From NCBI RefSeq assembly GCF_029581575.1, contig NZ_CP089975.1, positions 1,922,001 to 1,986,000 on the forward strand: a stretch of 64,000 nucleotides of DNA, in the 5' to 3' direction. Both the position numbers and the translations under genes were made by a program. The DNA is from Moraxella nasibovis. GTDB taxonomy: Bacteria > Pseudomonadota > Gammaproteobacteria > Pseudomonadales > Moraxellaceae. Below the pieces are notes generated by a model, which worked only from the letters and a program-made list of their open reading frames with translations, searched no databases and was not told the DNA's origin. Of the stretch, positions 44,813 through 54,115 are shown in pieces. Numbering within the stretch: position 1 is the stretch's first letter; every line of letters begins with the position of its first letter.

Positions 44813-45229
44813 TCACTTATTCTCAGTGGTGGTCGCCTCTACCGCTGCTTGTGCCTCTGCTTTTTGCTCGGCGGTCTCTGCCACAGGTGCAGCATTGGTG
44901 GTCTCAGCAGGTGCGCTCTCGGCAGCTGGCTTGTCCTCGGTGGCGGTCGCTTGCGTTGGGGCTTGCGTATTGTCGCCTGTTTGTTCAAGCTTTTGCTGTG
45001 CTTCTGCTACGGCAGCGTCACTGGCTTGCATGTTTGCTGCTGGCGCTTCTTCGGCAGCAGGCGCAACCTCAGCCGCTGCCTCTACTGGTGCTGTCGGCTG
45101 ATGCTCGCCTGCTGGACGCAGCCATGCCGAAACAGCGATGCCAGCGATCATCACAAGTAAAAGAGCGATACCAACCAGCGCTGCAAGGGTTTCTTTGGTT
45201 GGGTTGTTATTTGATGCGTCATGTGCCAT
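44813..45229 (-). CDS. Membrane-anchored Ala/Pro/Glu-rich protein
   Basis: 138 aa. A short polar N-terminus, one membrane helix (about residues 16-36, LAALVGIALLLVMIAGIAVS), then a low-complexity periplasmic tail rich in Ala, Glu, Pro and Thr with no fold features. AGGTGATTT precedes the ATG. Lacks a lipobox. The tail composition resembles the alanine-rich lipoprotein at 4127-4543. No family recognised. It may be a periplasmic spacer protein. It lies downstream of lnt's 3' end with its own terminator. Confidence 0.75.
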   Translation of the reverse strand: MAHDASNNNPTKETLAALVGIALLLVMIAGIAVSAWLRPAGEHQPTAPVEAAAEVAPAAEEAPAANMQASDAAVAEAQQKLEQTGDNTQAPTQATATEDKPAAESAPAETTNAAPVAETAEQKAEAQAAVEATTTENK

Positions 45230-45386
45230 AAATCACCTGTCGTCACGATGGGTTAATGTCAATTAAAATAAATTTACTCTATTATATACCAAATTTTACT
45301 TTTTTGTACAATTCCTTTGACACATTAAGGGATTATTATGCAAATTATTGAACAAAAAAGCACTTCTGACAAAGCTTTGCGTCATT

Positions 45387-46997
45387 TTAATCACGCACGC
45401 CTTTGCCAGTGTAGTGCATTTGGGTGCGGCTACTGGTGTTTTGTTGGCGTTTTGCCACAAAGCTTAGCACAAACAGCAGCAAAGCCAGCGCCAGCATCGG
45501 ATAGCTGCCAAATCGTACAAATGGCGTCACACCCGTCATCATCGGCACCTCACCACGCAAGACTGTACGCTCAAACTGCGGCGCCATGCTGACAATCCCG
45601 CCCTTGTGGTCGATGATGGCGGTGATGCCAGTGTTGGTGGCACGGATGAAATAACGCCCTGTTTCAAGGCTACGCATCTGCACCATCTGCAAATGCTGCC
45701 AAGGACCTGCCGTCGTGCCAAACCACGCATCATTTGAAATGGTGAGTAGCACCTGAGCGTTTTTGGCATTGTGGCGAGTGGTGTCCGGATAAGCCACCTC
45801 ATAGCAGATCGCCGCTCCCATGTTTCGCCCTTTCACCATCAATGGCGGCTGCGTGCCATCGCCTGCGCTGATGCTCATCGCGCCCTGCATGTTGGCAAGG
45901 TCAGGAAGTAAATTAAACACCCCTTCAAAAGGGATGTACTCGCCAAAAGGTACAAGATTTTGTTTTTTATAAAGACTGGTGCCATTTTGTTCGATGGCGG
46001 CGACGCTGTTATAGATGGGCGGATAAAGATCTTTGGTCTCATCATAGCGCTCAAAATCACGATACATAAGCCCTGTGATCCACGCTGAGTCTTGAGTCAT
46101 GGCGGTATTGGCGATGCCATTGATGAAAGGTGCTGCCTCATCATGAAACATCGGTATCGCTGCCTCTGGCCAGATGACGACATCCCGCCCCCACTCGCCT
46201 CGTGACAGCGCCTCGTAGATTTCTAGGGTTTGCACTCGATACTCGGTCAGCCATTTGAGATCTTGTGGGATATTGCCTTGCACCAAAGAGACAGACAGCT
46301 CATCGTCCTTATCCACCACCACCCAGTCAATCTGAGCCAAGGCAAAGCTTGCAAGTAGCGCCAGAGCAGACAACAGCAAAAATCCCAATTTTTGACGAAA
46401 CAGCTCCACCACAGACGCCGCAAACAGCACCGCCACAAAGCCGACGCCAAGCACGCCAAGCACAGGGGCAACACCGCTCGCCCACGCCTGCCCAGTGAAA
46501 GCATAGCCCATAAACAGCCAAGGAAAGCCAGATAAAACCCATGTTTTTAGCCACTCTTGCGCCACCCAAAGCGAGGTAAAAGCCAGCGGCTGACGACCAA
46601 CAAATTTCACAAACACCCAAGCAAACAGCGCATGAAACAGCCCCATGACCAGCGCCATCAGCACAATCATCACCACCGCCAATGCAGGCGAAATCGAGCC
46701 GTACTCATGAATCGAATGATACAGCCAAGACGCACCGACAGCCCAAGCGCCAAATCCATAAGCCAGCCCAAGCCAAAACGCCCGACGAGGCACAGTCTCA
46801 CGCACCAAAAGTGCATACAGTGCCATCACAGAAAATATCGCCACAGGCCACAGATAATATGGTGCTAAGGCAAGACTAAACACGCCCCCTGCGATGAGCG
46901 CTGCCACGAACGACAGCCACATTGGCAGCACCAGCGCTTTTGCTTGACGGCTTGGTCTGGCGGGGATTTTTGGGTGATAAATGGGTTTTTGGGTCAT
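45387..46997 (-). CDS. lnt: Apolipoprotein N-acyltransferase
   Basis: 536 aa; adds the third acyl chain to lipoproteins in the inner membrane. The N-terminal half has about 6-8 helices (FVAALIAGGVFSLALAPYYL, GVLGVGFVAVLFAASVVELF). The nitrilase-like domain carries the triad: Glu in VVIWPEAAIPMF, Lys in YKKQNLVPFGEYIPFE and Cys in MGAAICYEVAYPD. The C-terminal helix is YPMLALALLLFVLSFVAKR. No ybeX-type Mg transporter gene is adjacent. Several lipoproteins in this window are probable substrates. Confidence 0.96.
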   Translation of the reverse strand: MTQKPIYHPKIPARPSRQAKALVLPMWLSFVAALIAGGVFSLALAPYYLWPVAIFSVMALYALLVRETVPRRAFWLGLAYGFGAWAVGASWLYHSIHEYGSISPALAVVMIVLMALVMGLFHALFAWVFVKFVGRQPLAFTSLWVAQEWLKTWVLSGFPWLFMGYAFTGQAWASGVAPVLGVLGVGFVAVLFAASVVELFRQKLGFLLLSALALLASFALAQIDWVVVDKDDELSVSLVQGNIPQDLKWLTEYRVQTLEIYEALSRGEWGRDVVIWPEAAIPMFHDEAAPFINGIANTAMTQDSAWITGLMYRDFERYDETKDLYPPIYNSVAAIEQNGTSLYKKQNLVPFGEYIPFEGVFNLLPDLANMQGAMSISAGDGTQPPLMVKGRNMGAAICYEVAYPDTTRHNAKNAQVLLTISNDAWFGTTAGPWQHLQMVQMRSLETGRYFIRATNTGITAIIDHKGGIVSMAPQFERTVLRGEVPMMTGVTPFVRFGSYPMLALALLLFVLSFVAKRQQNTSSRTQMHYTGKGVRD

Positions 46998-47050
46998 GGT
47001 GCGACTCTTTTTTGTGTTATTTTATAAATTGGTAAAATCTATGACAGCCT

Positions 47051-47620
47051 TTACATGCCCGCCCAGATGTTCGCTCCGATGATGGTGATGAATTCTTGCA
47101 TGAGTAGCAGCGCAAAAATCGCCGCAATCGGTGATAAATCCAGCATACCCAGATTTGGTATGATACGGCGAAATGGCGCAATGATTGGCTCAGACAGCTG
47201 CATGATGAGATGCACCGCAGGGTGCGAGACATTCATCAGCATCACCACCCAGCTTGCCACCACCGAGCCGATGATGATGTAGCGCAGCATCGCCAAAAAC
47301 TTAATGATCGCTTGTAGCGTGCCTGCAAAAAACAGCTTGACCGCACTGATCGACTCACCGAGCAAAAAAGCGTTGGCAGAAATATTGATCCAATACAAAA
47401 TCAGCATCAGCACCACCGCAGCCGTGCTGATGTGCCGCTCCGTGCCGACATTTGGCAAAATACCAGAAAAAACATCCACCACACGAGTCATGCGTCTGGT
47501 GGCTTGCATATAAGGGCTTTTGGCATCGACTTGCGCAAATTCAAACATGAATCGCACAAATAAGACCATGAGCGCAAAGTTGATCGCAGCATTGATAAGA
47601 ATAAAAACAGGTGAATTCAT
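47051..47620 (-). CDS. yggT: YggT-family membrane protein
   Basis: 189 aa with two YggT repeats, each with a pair of helices. Repeat one starts INAAINFALMVLFVRFMFEF and repeat two has LRYIIIGSVVASWVVMLMN. The repeat-end motif SEPIIAPFRRIIPNLGMLDL is the family signature (usually P-x-R-x-I-P). Lies 56 bp after proC in the usual proC-yggT order. Known members affect osmotic stress tolerance and, in other bacteria, envelope or division processes. No direct function can be read. Confidence 0.92.
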   Translation of the reverse strand: MNSPVFILINAAINFALMVLFVRFMFEFAQVDAKSPYMQATRRMTRVVDVFSGILPNVGTERHISTAAVVLMLILYWINISANAFLLGESISAVKLFFAGTLQAIIKFLAMLRYIIIGSVVASWVVMLMNVSHPAVHLIMQLSEPIIAPFRRIIPNLGMLDLSPIAAIFALLLMQEFITIIGANIWAGM

Positions 47621-47676
47621 AAAACGATACTAATTTGACTTAAATGATTGATATTAAAAATAAAATTTTCGCCGAA

Positions 47677-48516
47677 TCAAGACGCATCTTGCCCAAGCAG
47701 CTCGCCAAGCTCTCGGCTGCGATGAGCGCAGGCTTTCATGCCGTCTTGCAAAATCTGCCCCATGCCCTGCTCGGCAAATACTGACAACGCCGCCGCAGTC
47801 GTGCCACCTTTGGAAGTTACCTGCGTTCGTAGCACGGCAGGATCGGCAGTTTTGGCAAGCTCGCCTGCACCAATAAGGCTTTGGATTGCCAAGGATTTCG
47901 CCTGCTCTGGGGGCAGCCCCATCGCCACCGCCTGCTCAATCATATTTTCTAGCACATAGAAAAAATACGCAGGGGCAGAGCCTGCCACCGCTGTTACGGC
48001 GTGCATTTGCTCTTCATCATCCAGCCACGCCACCAAGCCTGACGCACGCATGATGTCGCTTGCCACCGCCTTATCATCATCGCTGACTTGGCTAGCAAAC
48101 AACCCTGTCGCCCCAAGCCCAATGCTTGACGGCAAATTTGGCATACTGCGGACAATTTTATCATAGCCCCCGAGCATTTTGGTTAATGTCGCCACCGACA
48201 ATCCTGCCGCCACCGACAGCACCAGCTGACCAGACAAATAAGACCTTATCTCTTGACAAACTTCACTCATCACCTGTGGCTTGACCGCCAGCACCACCAC
48301 ATCGGCATCACGGATAATCAAATAAGCGTCATCTGGTGCGACCGCCTGCACGCCTTTGGCAATAAAACTGGCACGCTTAGACTCGTTGTCATCCGACACC
48401 AAAACATCAAAGGCAAGTCCTTGCTCTTTTTTGACTTTTAATAGACCGTCAATGATGGCATTTGCCATGTTGCCACCACCGATAAAAGCGATTTTTTTGT
48501 GGGTTAAGCTATTCAT
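47677..48516 (-). CDS. proC: Pyrroline-5-carboxylate reductase
   Basis: 279 aa; last step of proline synthesis, NAD(P)H-dependent. N-terminal Rossmann motif KIAFIGGGNMANAIIDGLL. The substrate-binding C-terminal domain has AVAGSAPAYFFYVLENMIEQ and TRAxVTSKGGTTA-like VTSKGGTTAAALSVF. AGGAGTATTC precedes the ATG. It pairs with yggT, with no yggS seen upstream. Nothing odd. Confidence 0.96.
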   Translation of the reverse strand: MNSLTHKKIAFIGGGNMANAIIDGLLKVKKEQGLAFDVLVSDDNESKRASFIAKGVQAVAPDDAYLIIRDADVVVLAVKPQVMSEVCQEIRSYLSGQLVLSVAAGLSVATLTKMLGGYDKIVRSMPNLPSSIGLGATGLFASQVSDDDKAVASDIMRASGLVAWLDDEEQMHAVTAVAGSAPAYFFYVLENMIEQAVAMGLPPEQAKSLAIQSLIGAGELAKTADPAVLRTQVTSKGGTTAAALSVFAEQGMGQILQDGMKACAHRSRELGELLGQDAS

Positions 48517-48559
48517 GAATACTCCTGCCTGTCTTTTTAATTGAAAGAATGATTGGGAA

Positions 48560-48722
48560 ATATACCTACCGAACTAATAAAGCAATACAACTTTTGTAGG
48601 TTAGGGGGCTGAGCGTAACCCAACATATTATTGCAACTCATTGAATTTGTTGGGTTTTCGTAAGCAGAGCCCAACCTACGACATCATATCATTTTGTGGT
48701 CATTTTGCCATTCAGTAGATAT
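48560..48722. mobile_element. MITE-like repeat with GTAGGTTGGG/CCCAACCTAC core
   Basis: The left end ATATACCTACCGAA (48560-48573) and the right end TTCAGTAGATAT (48711-48722, the inverse of ATATCTACTGAA) are imperfect inverted repeats. The inner ends are TTGTAGGTTAGG and GCCCAACCTACGACATC. It shares TTGAATTTGTTGGGTTTTC with 13119-13207. 163 bp, no ORF. Confidence 0.6.
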
Positions 48723-48777
48723 GACTAAAAAATCATGCGATGGCTAAAAATCTAAGCACACCAAGCCAACAAAGCCG

Positions 48778-50196
48778 TCATTTTACACCATCTACGCCCA
48801 GCACGCAAAACTTCGCACCCATCGCACTGCCTTTTTTGTCCAGCCGATCCAATCGCCACGCACGCCCCACCGTCAAAATCAGCACAGGCACGCCATCAAC
48901 CACAACCTGCCACAGATGATCTCTTAGCCATACAGGTACGCCAAGGCTTTGCACCAGTTTTTTGCCGTGCAGATGCTTGGTCATACCGCCCATGGCAAAT
49001 GGCACTCGCATCTGACGAGTGATTGGCATGATGTGTATTTGCCTGCCCAAAAACTCTGGCAAAACCTGCCAAATGATCGCAACATTTTGGGTGCGTCTTA
49101 ATCGCACCACGCCATCATTAGACGGTGTCATCATGTGGTCTATTGGCATATCTGCGATACCTGCCGCATTATCCACTGTATTATCCGCCATTAAGCACGC
49201 CCAAGCGTCCATACGATAGCGATACACTCGCCCACCATAGCGACAAATCACATAGCCGTGCACGCCCTGCCAAAATAGCCGAGTCTGATGGTCTGCATCT
49301 GTGCGATGAATGAGCGTCAGCACTTCTTGGACAAGTCTTTGATTGGGCGGTAGTGGTTCATCTAGCGACAGCCACGCATGAATGAGCGATGACTGCACCA
49401 CAGACGGCAAAGACTGCACGCTTGCCACCGACAACACCTGACAAAACGGTGCTTGCGACCACTCATCTTGGCAATATGCCAATTTTTCATCAATCAGCAA
49501 TGATACAATTTGACCAGCTTCGTAAAGTAGCTGACTGCTACGAGCGATGTTTTGCACCGCTTGTGGATTGATTTGCCCAAACACTGGCAATACATGATTG
49601 CGAAGTTTGCCACGCACATGAGCATTGCTGGTATTGGTAACATCATCCACATAAGGCAGGGCGTGCTGGCTGGCAAATTGGCTGATCTGCGTACGAGCCA
49701 TACCAAGCATGGGACGAAACAGCTGTATGTCTTTATCCAAAATCCGCCGCCACTGCCATGATTTCATCGCCGACAGCCCTGCCACGCCTGCCCCATTGAT
49801 CAGACGCATGAGCAAGGTCTCGGCTTGGTCGTCTGCATGATGAGCCAGTAGTAGCACATCGCCTGACTGCATGACGCTTGCCAATGCCGTGTAGCGTGCG
49901 TCTCTGGCGATGGTTTCGCTGTTTTTAGCCAATTTGACGGGTAAAATGTGACAGCCAAAGCCGTGCGTTTTTGCCCAAGTTGCCACCAAATCCGCCCACT
50001 CATCATTGACCGCCTGCCAACCATGATGAACATGGAGTAAAATCGGCAACACTGGCAAATCGCCCTGCTCGTACAGGCACTTACACGCCCACGCCAACGC
50101 CAGCGAATCTCGTCCGCCACTGCACGCCAAAAACAGCCGACTCTCAGACAGCTTGTTGTGATGGGCTTGAAAAACCGTTGATAATTGAGTAAGCAT
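48778..50196 (-). CDS. tilS: tRNA(Ile)-lysidine synthetase
   Basis: 472 aa; converts the wobble cytidine of tRNA-Ile(CAU) to lysidine, an essential reaction. The PP-loop SGGRDS is at residues 26-31 (LFLACSGGRDSLALAWACK); ALASVMQSGDVLLLAHHADDQAETLLMRLI continues the N-type ATP-pyrophosphatase. The C-terminal domain has RLRRTQNVAIIWQVL and MTKHLHGKKLVQSLGVPVWL, typical of the E. coli type. Near accA, as in several gammaproteobacteria. A MITE element lies directly upstream. Confidence 0.94.
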   Translation of the reverse strand: MLTQLSTVFQAHHNKLSESRLFLACSGGRDSLALAWACKCLYEQGDLPVLPILLHVHHGWQAVNDEWADLVATWAKTHGFGCHILPVKLAKNSETIARDARYTALASVMQSGDVLLLAHHADDQAETLLMRLINGAGVAGLSAMKSWQWRRILDKDIQLFRPMLGMARTQISQFASQHALPYVDDVTNTSNAHVRGKLRNHVLPVFGQINPQAVQNIARSSQLLYEAGQIVSLLIDEKLAYCQDEWSQAPFCQVLSVASVQSLPSVVQSSLIHAWLSLDEPLPPNQRLVQEVLTLIHRTDADHQTRLFWQGVHGYVICRYGGRVYRYRMDAWACLMADNTVDNAAGIADMPIDHMMTPSNDGVVRLRRTQNVAIIWQVLPEFLGRQIHIMPITRQMRVPFAMGGMTKHLHGKKLVQSLGVPVWLRDHLWQVVVDGVPVLILTVGRAWRLDRLDKKGSAMGAKFCVLGVDGVK

Positions 50197-50216
50197 GAGC
50201 GATATAAATCAAAACA

Positions 50217-50367
50217 ATACACCCACCGAATCAAAAAGCAACCATAAAAAGTCATGTGATGTCGTAGGTTGGGTTGAGTAAAACGAAACCCAACAAATTT
50301 ATTGGTTTACGCCCAAAATGATGGGTAAAACCCACCCTACATAACTTTATCGGTTTGGTTGGTATAT
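50217..50367. mobile_element. MITE-like element, GTAGGTTGGG/CCCACCCTAC core
   Basis: The left end ATACACCCACCGAA (50217-50230) mirrors the right end GGTTGGTATAT (50357-50367) with mismatches. Inner ends are GTCGTAGGTTGGG and AAACCCACCCTAC. Length 151 bp, almost the same as the 39102-39253 element, with which it shares the TTTGGTTGGTATAT right end. It occupies most of the spacer between tilS and accA. Confidence 0.65.
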
Positions 50368-50394
50368 CAATTCAGTGAGTATCTATAAATAAAT

Positions 50395-50427
50395 AAAAAA
50401 GCCAGAATGTTTATTCTAGCTTTTTTG
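50395..50427 (-). terminator. Terminator of accA
   Basis: AAAAAAGCTAGAAT and ATTCTGGCTTTTTT (minus strand) pair with one mismatch around AAAC. Confidence 0.8.
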
Positions 50428-50460
50428 GACGGTTTTTAATAGTAAAATTTCACACAAGTC

Positions 50461-51258
50461 TTACAGCGACACGGTAGAATTAAACGCCATCAGTCTTTGA
50501 TAACGCTGCTCTAACAGCTCATCAATAGAAAGCTGTGTCAATTCAGCCAGCTGACGAGTCAATAGCTCTTTTAAGGCACTCATCACCGCCTCAGGTGCTT
50601 CATGAGCCCCCACGCCTTCGGCAATGACTTCATCAATCAAGCCAAGCTGATGCAAATTATTGGCGTTTAGCTTTAAGGCTTCGGACGCATCAGGGGCTTT
50701 TTCAGCAGTTTTCCAAAGAATAGATGCGCAGCCCTCAGGCGAGATGACCGAATAAATGCTGTTTTCTAGCATATTAACCTTGTCCGCCACACCAATCGCC
50801 AACGCCCCACCTGAGCCACCTTCGCCGATGACGGTGGCGATGACGGGCGTTTTTAGGCTACTAAATACCGCAATGGATTTGGCGATGGCTTCCGCCTGCC
50901 CACGCTCTTCAGCCCCCACCCCTGGATATGCCCCTTGCGTGTCAATGAAGGTAAATACAGGCAAGCCAAAGCGTTCTGCAAGCTGCACCAGACGAATGAT
51001 TTTGCGGTAGCCTTCTGGATTTGCCATGCCAAAATTGTGGGCGATACGCTCACGAGTAGAACGCCCACGATGCTGACCGACCACCAGCACAGGCTCGCCA
51101 TTAAAGCGCGCCAAGCCACCGATGATCGCTCTGTCATCAGCGAACGCTCTATCGCCATGCAATTCATCAAATTCTGTAAATAATGCCGACACATAATCCA
51201 AAAACAGCGGACGCTTGGCGTGGCGAGCAAGCTGAACACTTTCCCAAACTGTACTCAT
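50461..51258 (-). CDS. accA: Acetyl-CoA carboxylase carboxyltransferase subunit alpha
   Basis: 265 aa. Transfers CO2 from carboxybiotin to acetyl-CoA with AccD. Core blocks: [59 protein letters not shown] and [15 protein letters not shown] (oxyanion glycines). It lacks about 50 N-terminal residues compared with E. coli AccA (319 aa), starting at the equivalent of helix 2 ([17 protein letters not shown]). Shorter AccA proteins of about 270 aa are known in Acinetobacter, so this is probably normal. An extended -10 promoter (51294-51323) precedes it. Confidence 0.95.
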   Translation of the reverse strand: MSTVWESVQLARHAKRPLFLDYVSALFTEFDELHGDRAFADDRAIIGGLARFNGEPVLVVGQHRGRSTRERIAHNFGMANPEGYRKIIRLVQLAERFGLPVFTFIDTQGAYPGVGAEERGQAEAIAKSIAVFSSLKTPVIATVIGEGGSGGALAIGVADKVNMLENSIYSVISPEGCASILWKTAEKAPDASEALKLNANNLHQLGLIDEVIAEGVGAHEAPEAVMSALKELLTRQLAELTQLSIDELLEQRYQRLMAFNSTVSL

Positions 51259-51293
51259 CTGATTATCCCAATGAACAAATGTAAACTTAATCT

Positions 51294-51323
51294 AGTTTAG
51301 CATATTTTTTAGATTTTCAACAA
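51294..51323 (-). promoter_or_regulatory. Promoter for accA
   Basis: -35 TTGTTG (51318-51323), extended -10 TGCTAAACT (TAAACT 51294-51299), spacer 18 bp, minus strand. Confidence 0.45.
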
Positions 51324-51357
51324 TGATTTTTTCAAGTGATGGTTGAATCCACCAAAA

Positions 51358-52911
51358 TCACACCACTTCAAGCGTGATGCCCCACTTGGCAAACTGAGCC
51401 ACATCCGCCCCAAGCTGTGAATAAATCAGCTCTTCGTGCAAACCCTCGCCCACCACGACTTGCCAGAGATCTTTTGTGATGATGTTTAGTGAAATGGGGG
51501 CGGCTTTGGTGGTGCGGCTTTGATTTGCCTGCACCGCCAGACGCAGCAATAGGCACAAATACACCAGCTTACGACCGCCCAAGTTTTCCACCACATCTTT
51601 TGCGTCTGTTTTGAGTTTTCGTCTGTGATGCAGGGCAATCTGCGCCATCATCGCCTGACCTACTTGCGAAAAGCCAGCAATATCAGAAAATTCTAGCAAA
51701 TACGCACTGTGCTTTTGATAATTACTATGCCCAATCGCCAAGCCAATTTCGTGCAAATTTGCCGCTCGGCGGAGCAAATCACGATCTTCATCATCAAAGC
51801 CGAGCTTATCTTTCACCGCATCGAACAATCTGGCACAAGTATTCATCACTCGGGCTGCCTGCTTGATATTGACCGAATAACGCTCCGCCATCGCCGCAAT
51901 GCTACGGTCTCTGACATCTTCATCGCCAGAACGCCCAAGCATGTCATACATCACGCCTTCACGCAGCGCCCCGTCAGAGTAGCCCAGCTCGCTCACGCCC
52001 AGCGTCTGCATGATGGCGTACAATTCTGCCACTCCCGCTGGAAACACCGACTGACGATGAGCTTTTACACCCTCAAAATCAATCTTATCAATGCGCCCAA
52101 GTTTAATCAAATGGCGCTTTAATCTCTCCATGCCCTCGATGGTGATGCGCTCATCTGCCAAGCCAAGCTCTCGAAGCACCAAAAGCGCCGCCTTTGCCGT
52201 ACCGCTCGATGCGATGGCGTTGTCCCAGCCGACTTTTTTGTAGCGTTTTTCAATGGAGAGTAGCTCGGTTTTGGTGGCTTTCATGGCACTGTCAAACGCC
52301 GATTCGGTGATTTTGCCATCAGCGAAAAACTTCTTGGTAAAAGACACACAGCCCATCTGCAAACTTTCCATCTCAATCGGCTCAAAGCCCTGCCCGATGA
52401 TAAATTCGGTAGAGCCGCCGCCGATGTCAATGACCAGTCGCTTGTCGGTACTGGCGTTTGAGTGCGACACGCCCAGATAGATGAGACGAGCCTCTTCACG
52501 CCCTGCGATGATTTCAATGGGCTTGGGCAGTAGCTGATTGGCACGCTTGATGAACTCTTGGGCATTGACCGCCTTACGAAGGGCGTTGGTCGCTACCACA
52601 CGCAGTAGGCTTGGATTGACCTCCGTCACATGCTGAGCAAAGCGGTGCAGACAGTCCAGCCCACGCTGCATTGCCTCCTCAGACAGTACATTATTTTCAT
52701 CAAGACCTGCGGCAAGCTGCACCTTTTCAGAGATAGAGGCGACTTTACGAATCTCGCCATGATCAAGCCTAGCAATCGCCAAATGAAAGCTGTTCGAGCC
52801 CAAATCAATCGAGCCGATCAGCTCATCTCGCCCCACCAAAGCCCCTGCTTCGGTGATGGATTTGGCGATTTGTTCATGGCGGGCGGTGGTGTCTATCATG
52901 ACAGGTTTCAT
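51358..52911 (-). CDS. ppx: Exopolyphosphatase (Ppx/GppA family)
   Basis: 517 aa. Hydrolyses polyphosphate from its ends. The ASKHA-type ATP/phosphate loops are IGSIDLGSNSFHLAIARL and LVIDIGGGSTEFIIGQG, with RVVATNALRKA and a C-terminal HD-type region (NLHEIGLAIGHSNYQKHSAY) as in the long Ppx form. ATG 52911 has AGGA eight bases upstream, so the 11-residue extension from 52944 is not used. Ppx and GppA are hard to separate by eye; the length of about 510 aa favours Ppx. Stand-alone; no ppk next to it. Confidence 0.9.
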   Translation of the reverse strand: MKPVMIDTTARHEQIAKSITEAGALVGRDELIGSIDLGSNSFHLAIARLDHGEIRKVASISEKVQLAAGLDENNVLSEEAMQRGLDCLHRFAQHVTEVNPSLLRVVATNALRKAVNAQEFIKRANQLLPKPIEIIAGREEARLIYLGVSHSNASTDKRLVIDIGGGSTEFIIGQGFEPIEMESLQMGCVSFTKKFFADGKITESAFDSAMKATKTELLSIEKRYKKVGWDNAIASSGTAKAALLVLRELGLADERITIEGMERLKRHLIKLGRIDKIDFEGVKAHRQSVFPAGVAELYAIMQTLGVSELGYSDGALREGVMYDMLGRSGDEDVRDRSIAAMAERYSVNIKQAARVMNTCARLFDAVKDKLGFDDEDRDLLRRAANLHEIGLAIGHSNYQKHSAYLLEFSDIAGFSQVGQAMMAQIALHHRRKLKTDAKDVVENLGGRKLVYLCLLLRLAVQANQSRTTKAAPISLNIITKDLWQVVVGEGLHEELIYSQLGADVAQFAKWGITLEVV

Positions 52912-53059
52912 AAGTTTTCCTAAGTTTGTCAAAGTGATTGTCATTCATCATGGCAATCGTGTCAGCCAATACAATCTGGCAATTTACTCGCATTCATCTT
53001 AATAATTTAAGACAATTTGTCGTGTCTGACAATGGTTTTTTAAGTAAAATCAAAGAAAA

Positions 53060-54115
53060 TCACGATTTTTTGCATGCAATCAAAAATTCGCACTCTTTGG
53101 GAAATAGATTTGCCATGTCAGACGGCACATCGGCAGAAAATTGGTTTGGTGTTTTTTCATCATCACCCATCATTGTCAACTGCCATGCGTGTAGGCACAG
53201 TCTTGGCACAGCAGGGGCGGATGTCGTCAGGTATTTGTCATCGCCAAGCAAGGCATGACCAATGCTTGCCATATGCACACGAATCTGGTGTGTCCGCCCT
53301 GTCAAAGGCGAAGCACGCACCAGACTGACCGCCTCACCATTCATCTCAAAACGAGCCAGCACCTCAATGTGTGTTTGGCTGGGCTTTCCCTCCAAATGCA
53401 CCTTGACACGGCGCTCGCCACTGGCTAGGGTGTATTTTAGTAGCGGTTTATCAATGGTCTGCTTATCCGCCTTGACATGACCTGCCACCAGACATAGATA
53501 GCTTTTTTTGATGGTTTTTTCACGAAATTGGTCTTGCAATGCCTTTAAAACACTGCGTTTTTTGGCGATAAGCAGCAGTCCTGAGGTGTCTTTGTCAATG
53601 CGATGAACAAGCTCCAAATACTTTTTGCCCGTCGCCACTCGCATCGCCTCAATCACGCCAAAACTCTCGCCAGAGCCGCCATGCACCGCCATACCGTGTG
53701 GCTTATTTAGCACAATCAAGCCTTCATTTTCAAAGACAATTCTACCCAGCAACCCCTGAGCCAAACGCTCTGACACCACAGGTTCATCTTTTACTGACAA
53801 ACGCACAGGGGCGACACGCACCACATCACCAACATAGACACGGTCGTGCGGTTTGACTCGCTTTTTATTCACACGAATCTCATCATCACGAATCAGCTTG
53901 TACAGGTGCGAACGGGGCAGTCCTTTTAGACGCGCCAGCAGAAAATTATCAATCCTTTGATCGTCTTGGTTTGCCGTCACCGTCAAAAAATTCACCCGAC
54001 TAAAATCACTGATGATGTCATCGGCACTTTGCGCTTTGTGGGCAGATTTTGGTTTGGTGGCAGAATTTTGGCGAAAATTTTGCGATTTTTTGGGAGAATT
54101 TGACGGTTTTTTCAT
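53060..54115 (-). CDS. rluC: 23S rRNA pseudouridine synthase RluC
   Basis: 351 aa. An S4 RNA-binding domain (about residues 50-115, IDNFLLARLKGLPRSHLYKL) precedes the catalytic domain with HRIDKDTSGLLLIAKKRS. The later blocks SPLTGRTHQIRVHMASIGHA and PAVPRLCLHAWQLTM are those of RluC/RluD. It modifies 23S positions 955, 2504 and 2580 in E. coli. It is divergent from rne across a 674-bp spacer, the same arrangement as in E. coli, which supports RluC rather than RluD. An N-terminal basic tail of about 30 residues is extra and probably disordered. Confidence 0.94.
   Translation of the reverse strand: MKKPSNSPKKSQNFRQNSATKPKSAHKAQSADDIISDFSRVNFLTVTANQDDQRIDNFLLARLKGLPRSHLYKLIRDDEIRVNKKRVKPHDRVYVGDVVRVAPVRLSVKDEPVVSERLAQGLLGRIVFENEGLIVLNKPHGMAVHGGSGESFGVIEAMRVATGKKYLELVHRIDKDTSGLLLIAKKRSVLKALQDQFREKTIKKSYLCLVAGHVKADKQTIDKPLLKYTLASGERRVKVHLEGKPSQTHIEVLARFEMNGEAVSLVRASPLTGRTHQIRVHMASIGHALLGDDKYLTTSAPAVPRLCLHAWQLTMMGDDEKTPNQFSADVPSDMANLFPKECEFLIACKKS

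Noticed and set aside
50461-51258. accA as a truncated pseudogene because it lacks about 50 N-terminal residues
   Set aside because: The catalytic core is complete, and short AccA proteins are known in related genera.
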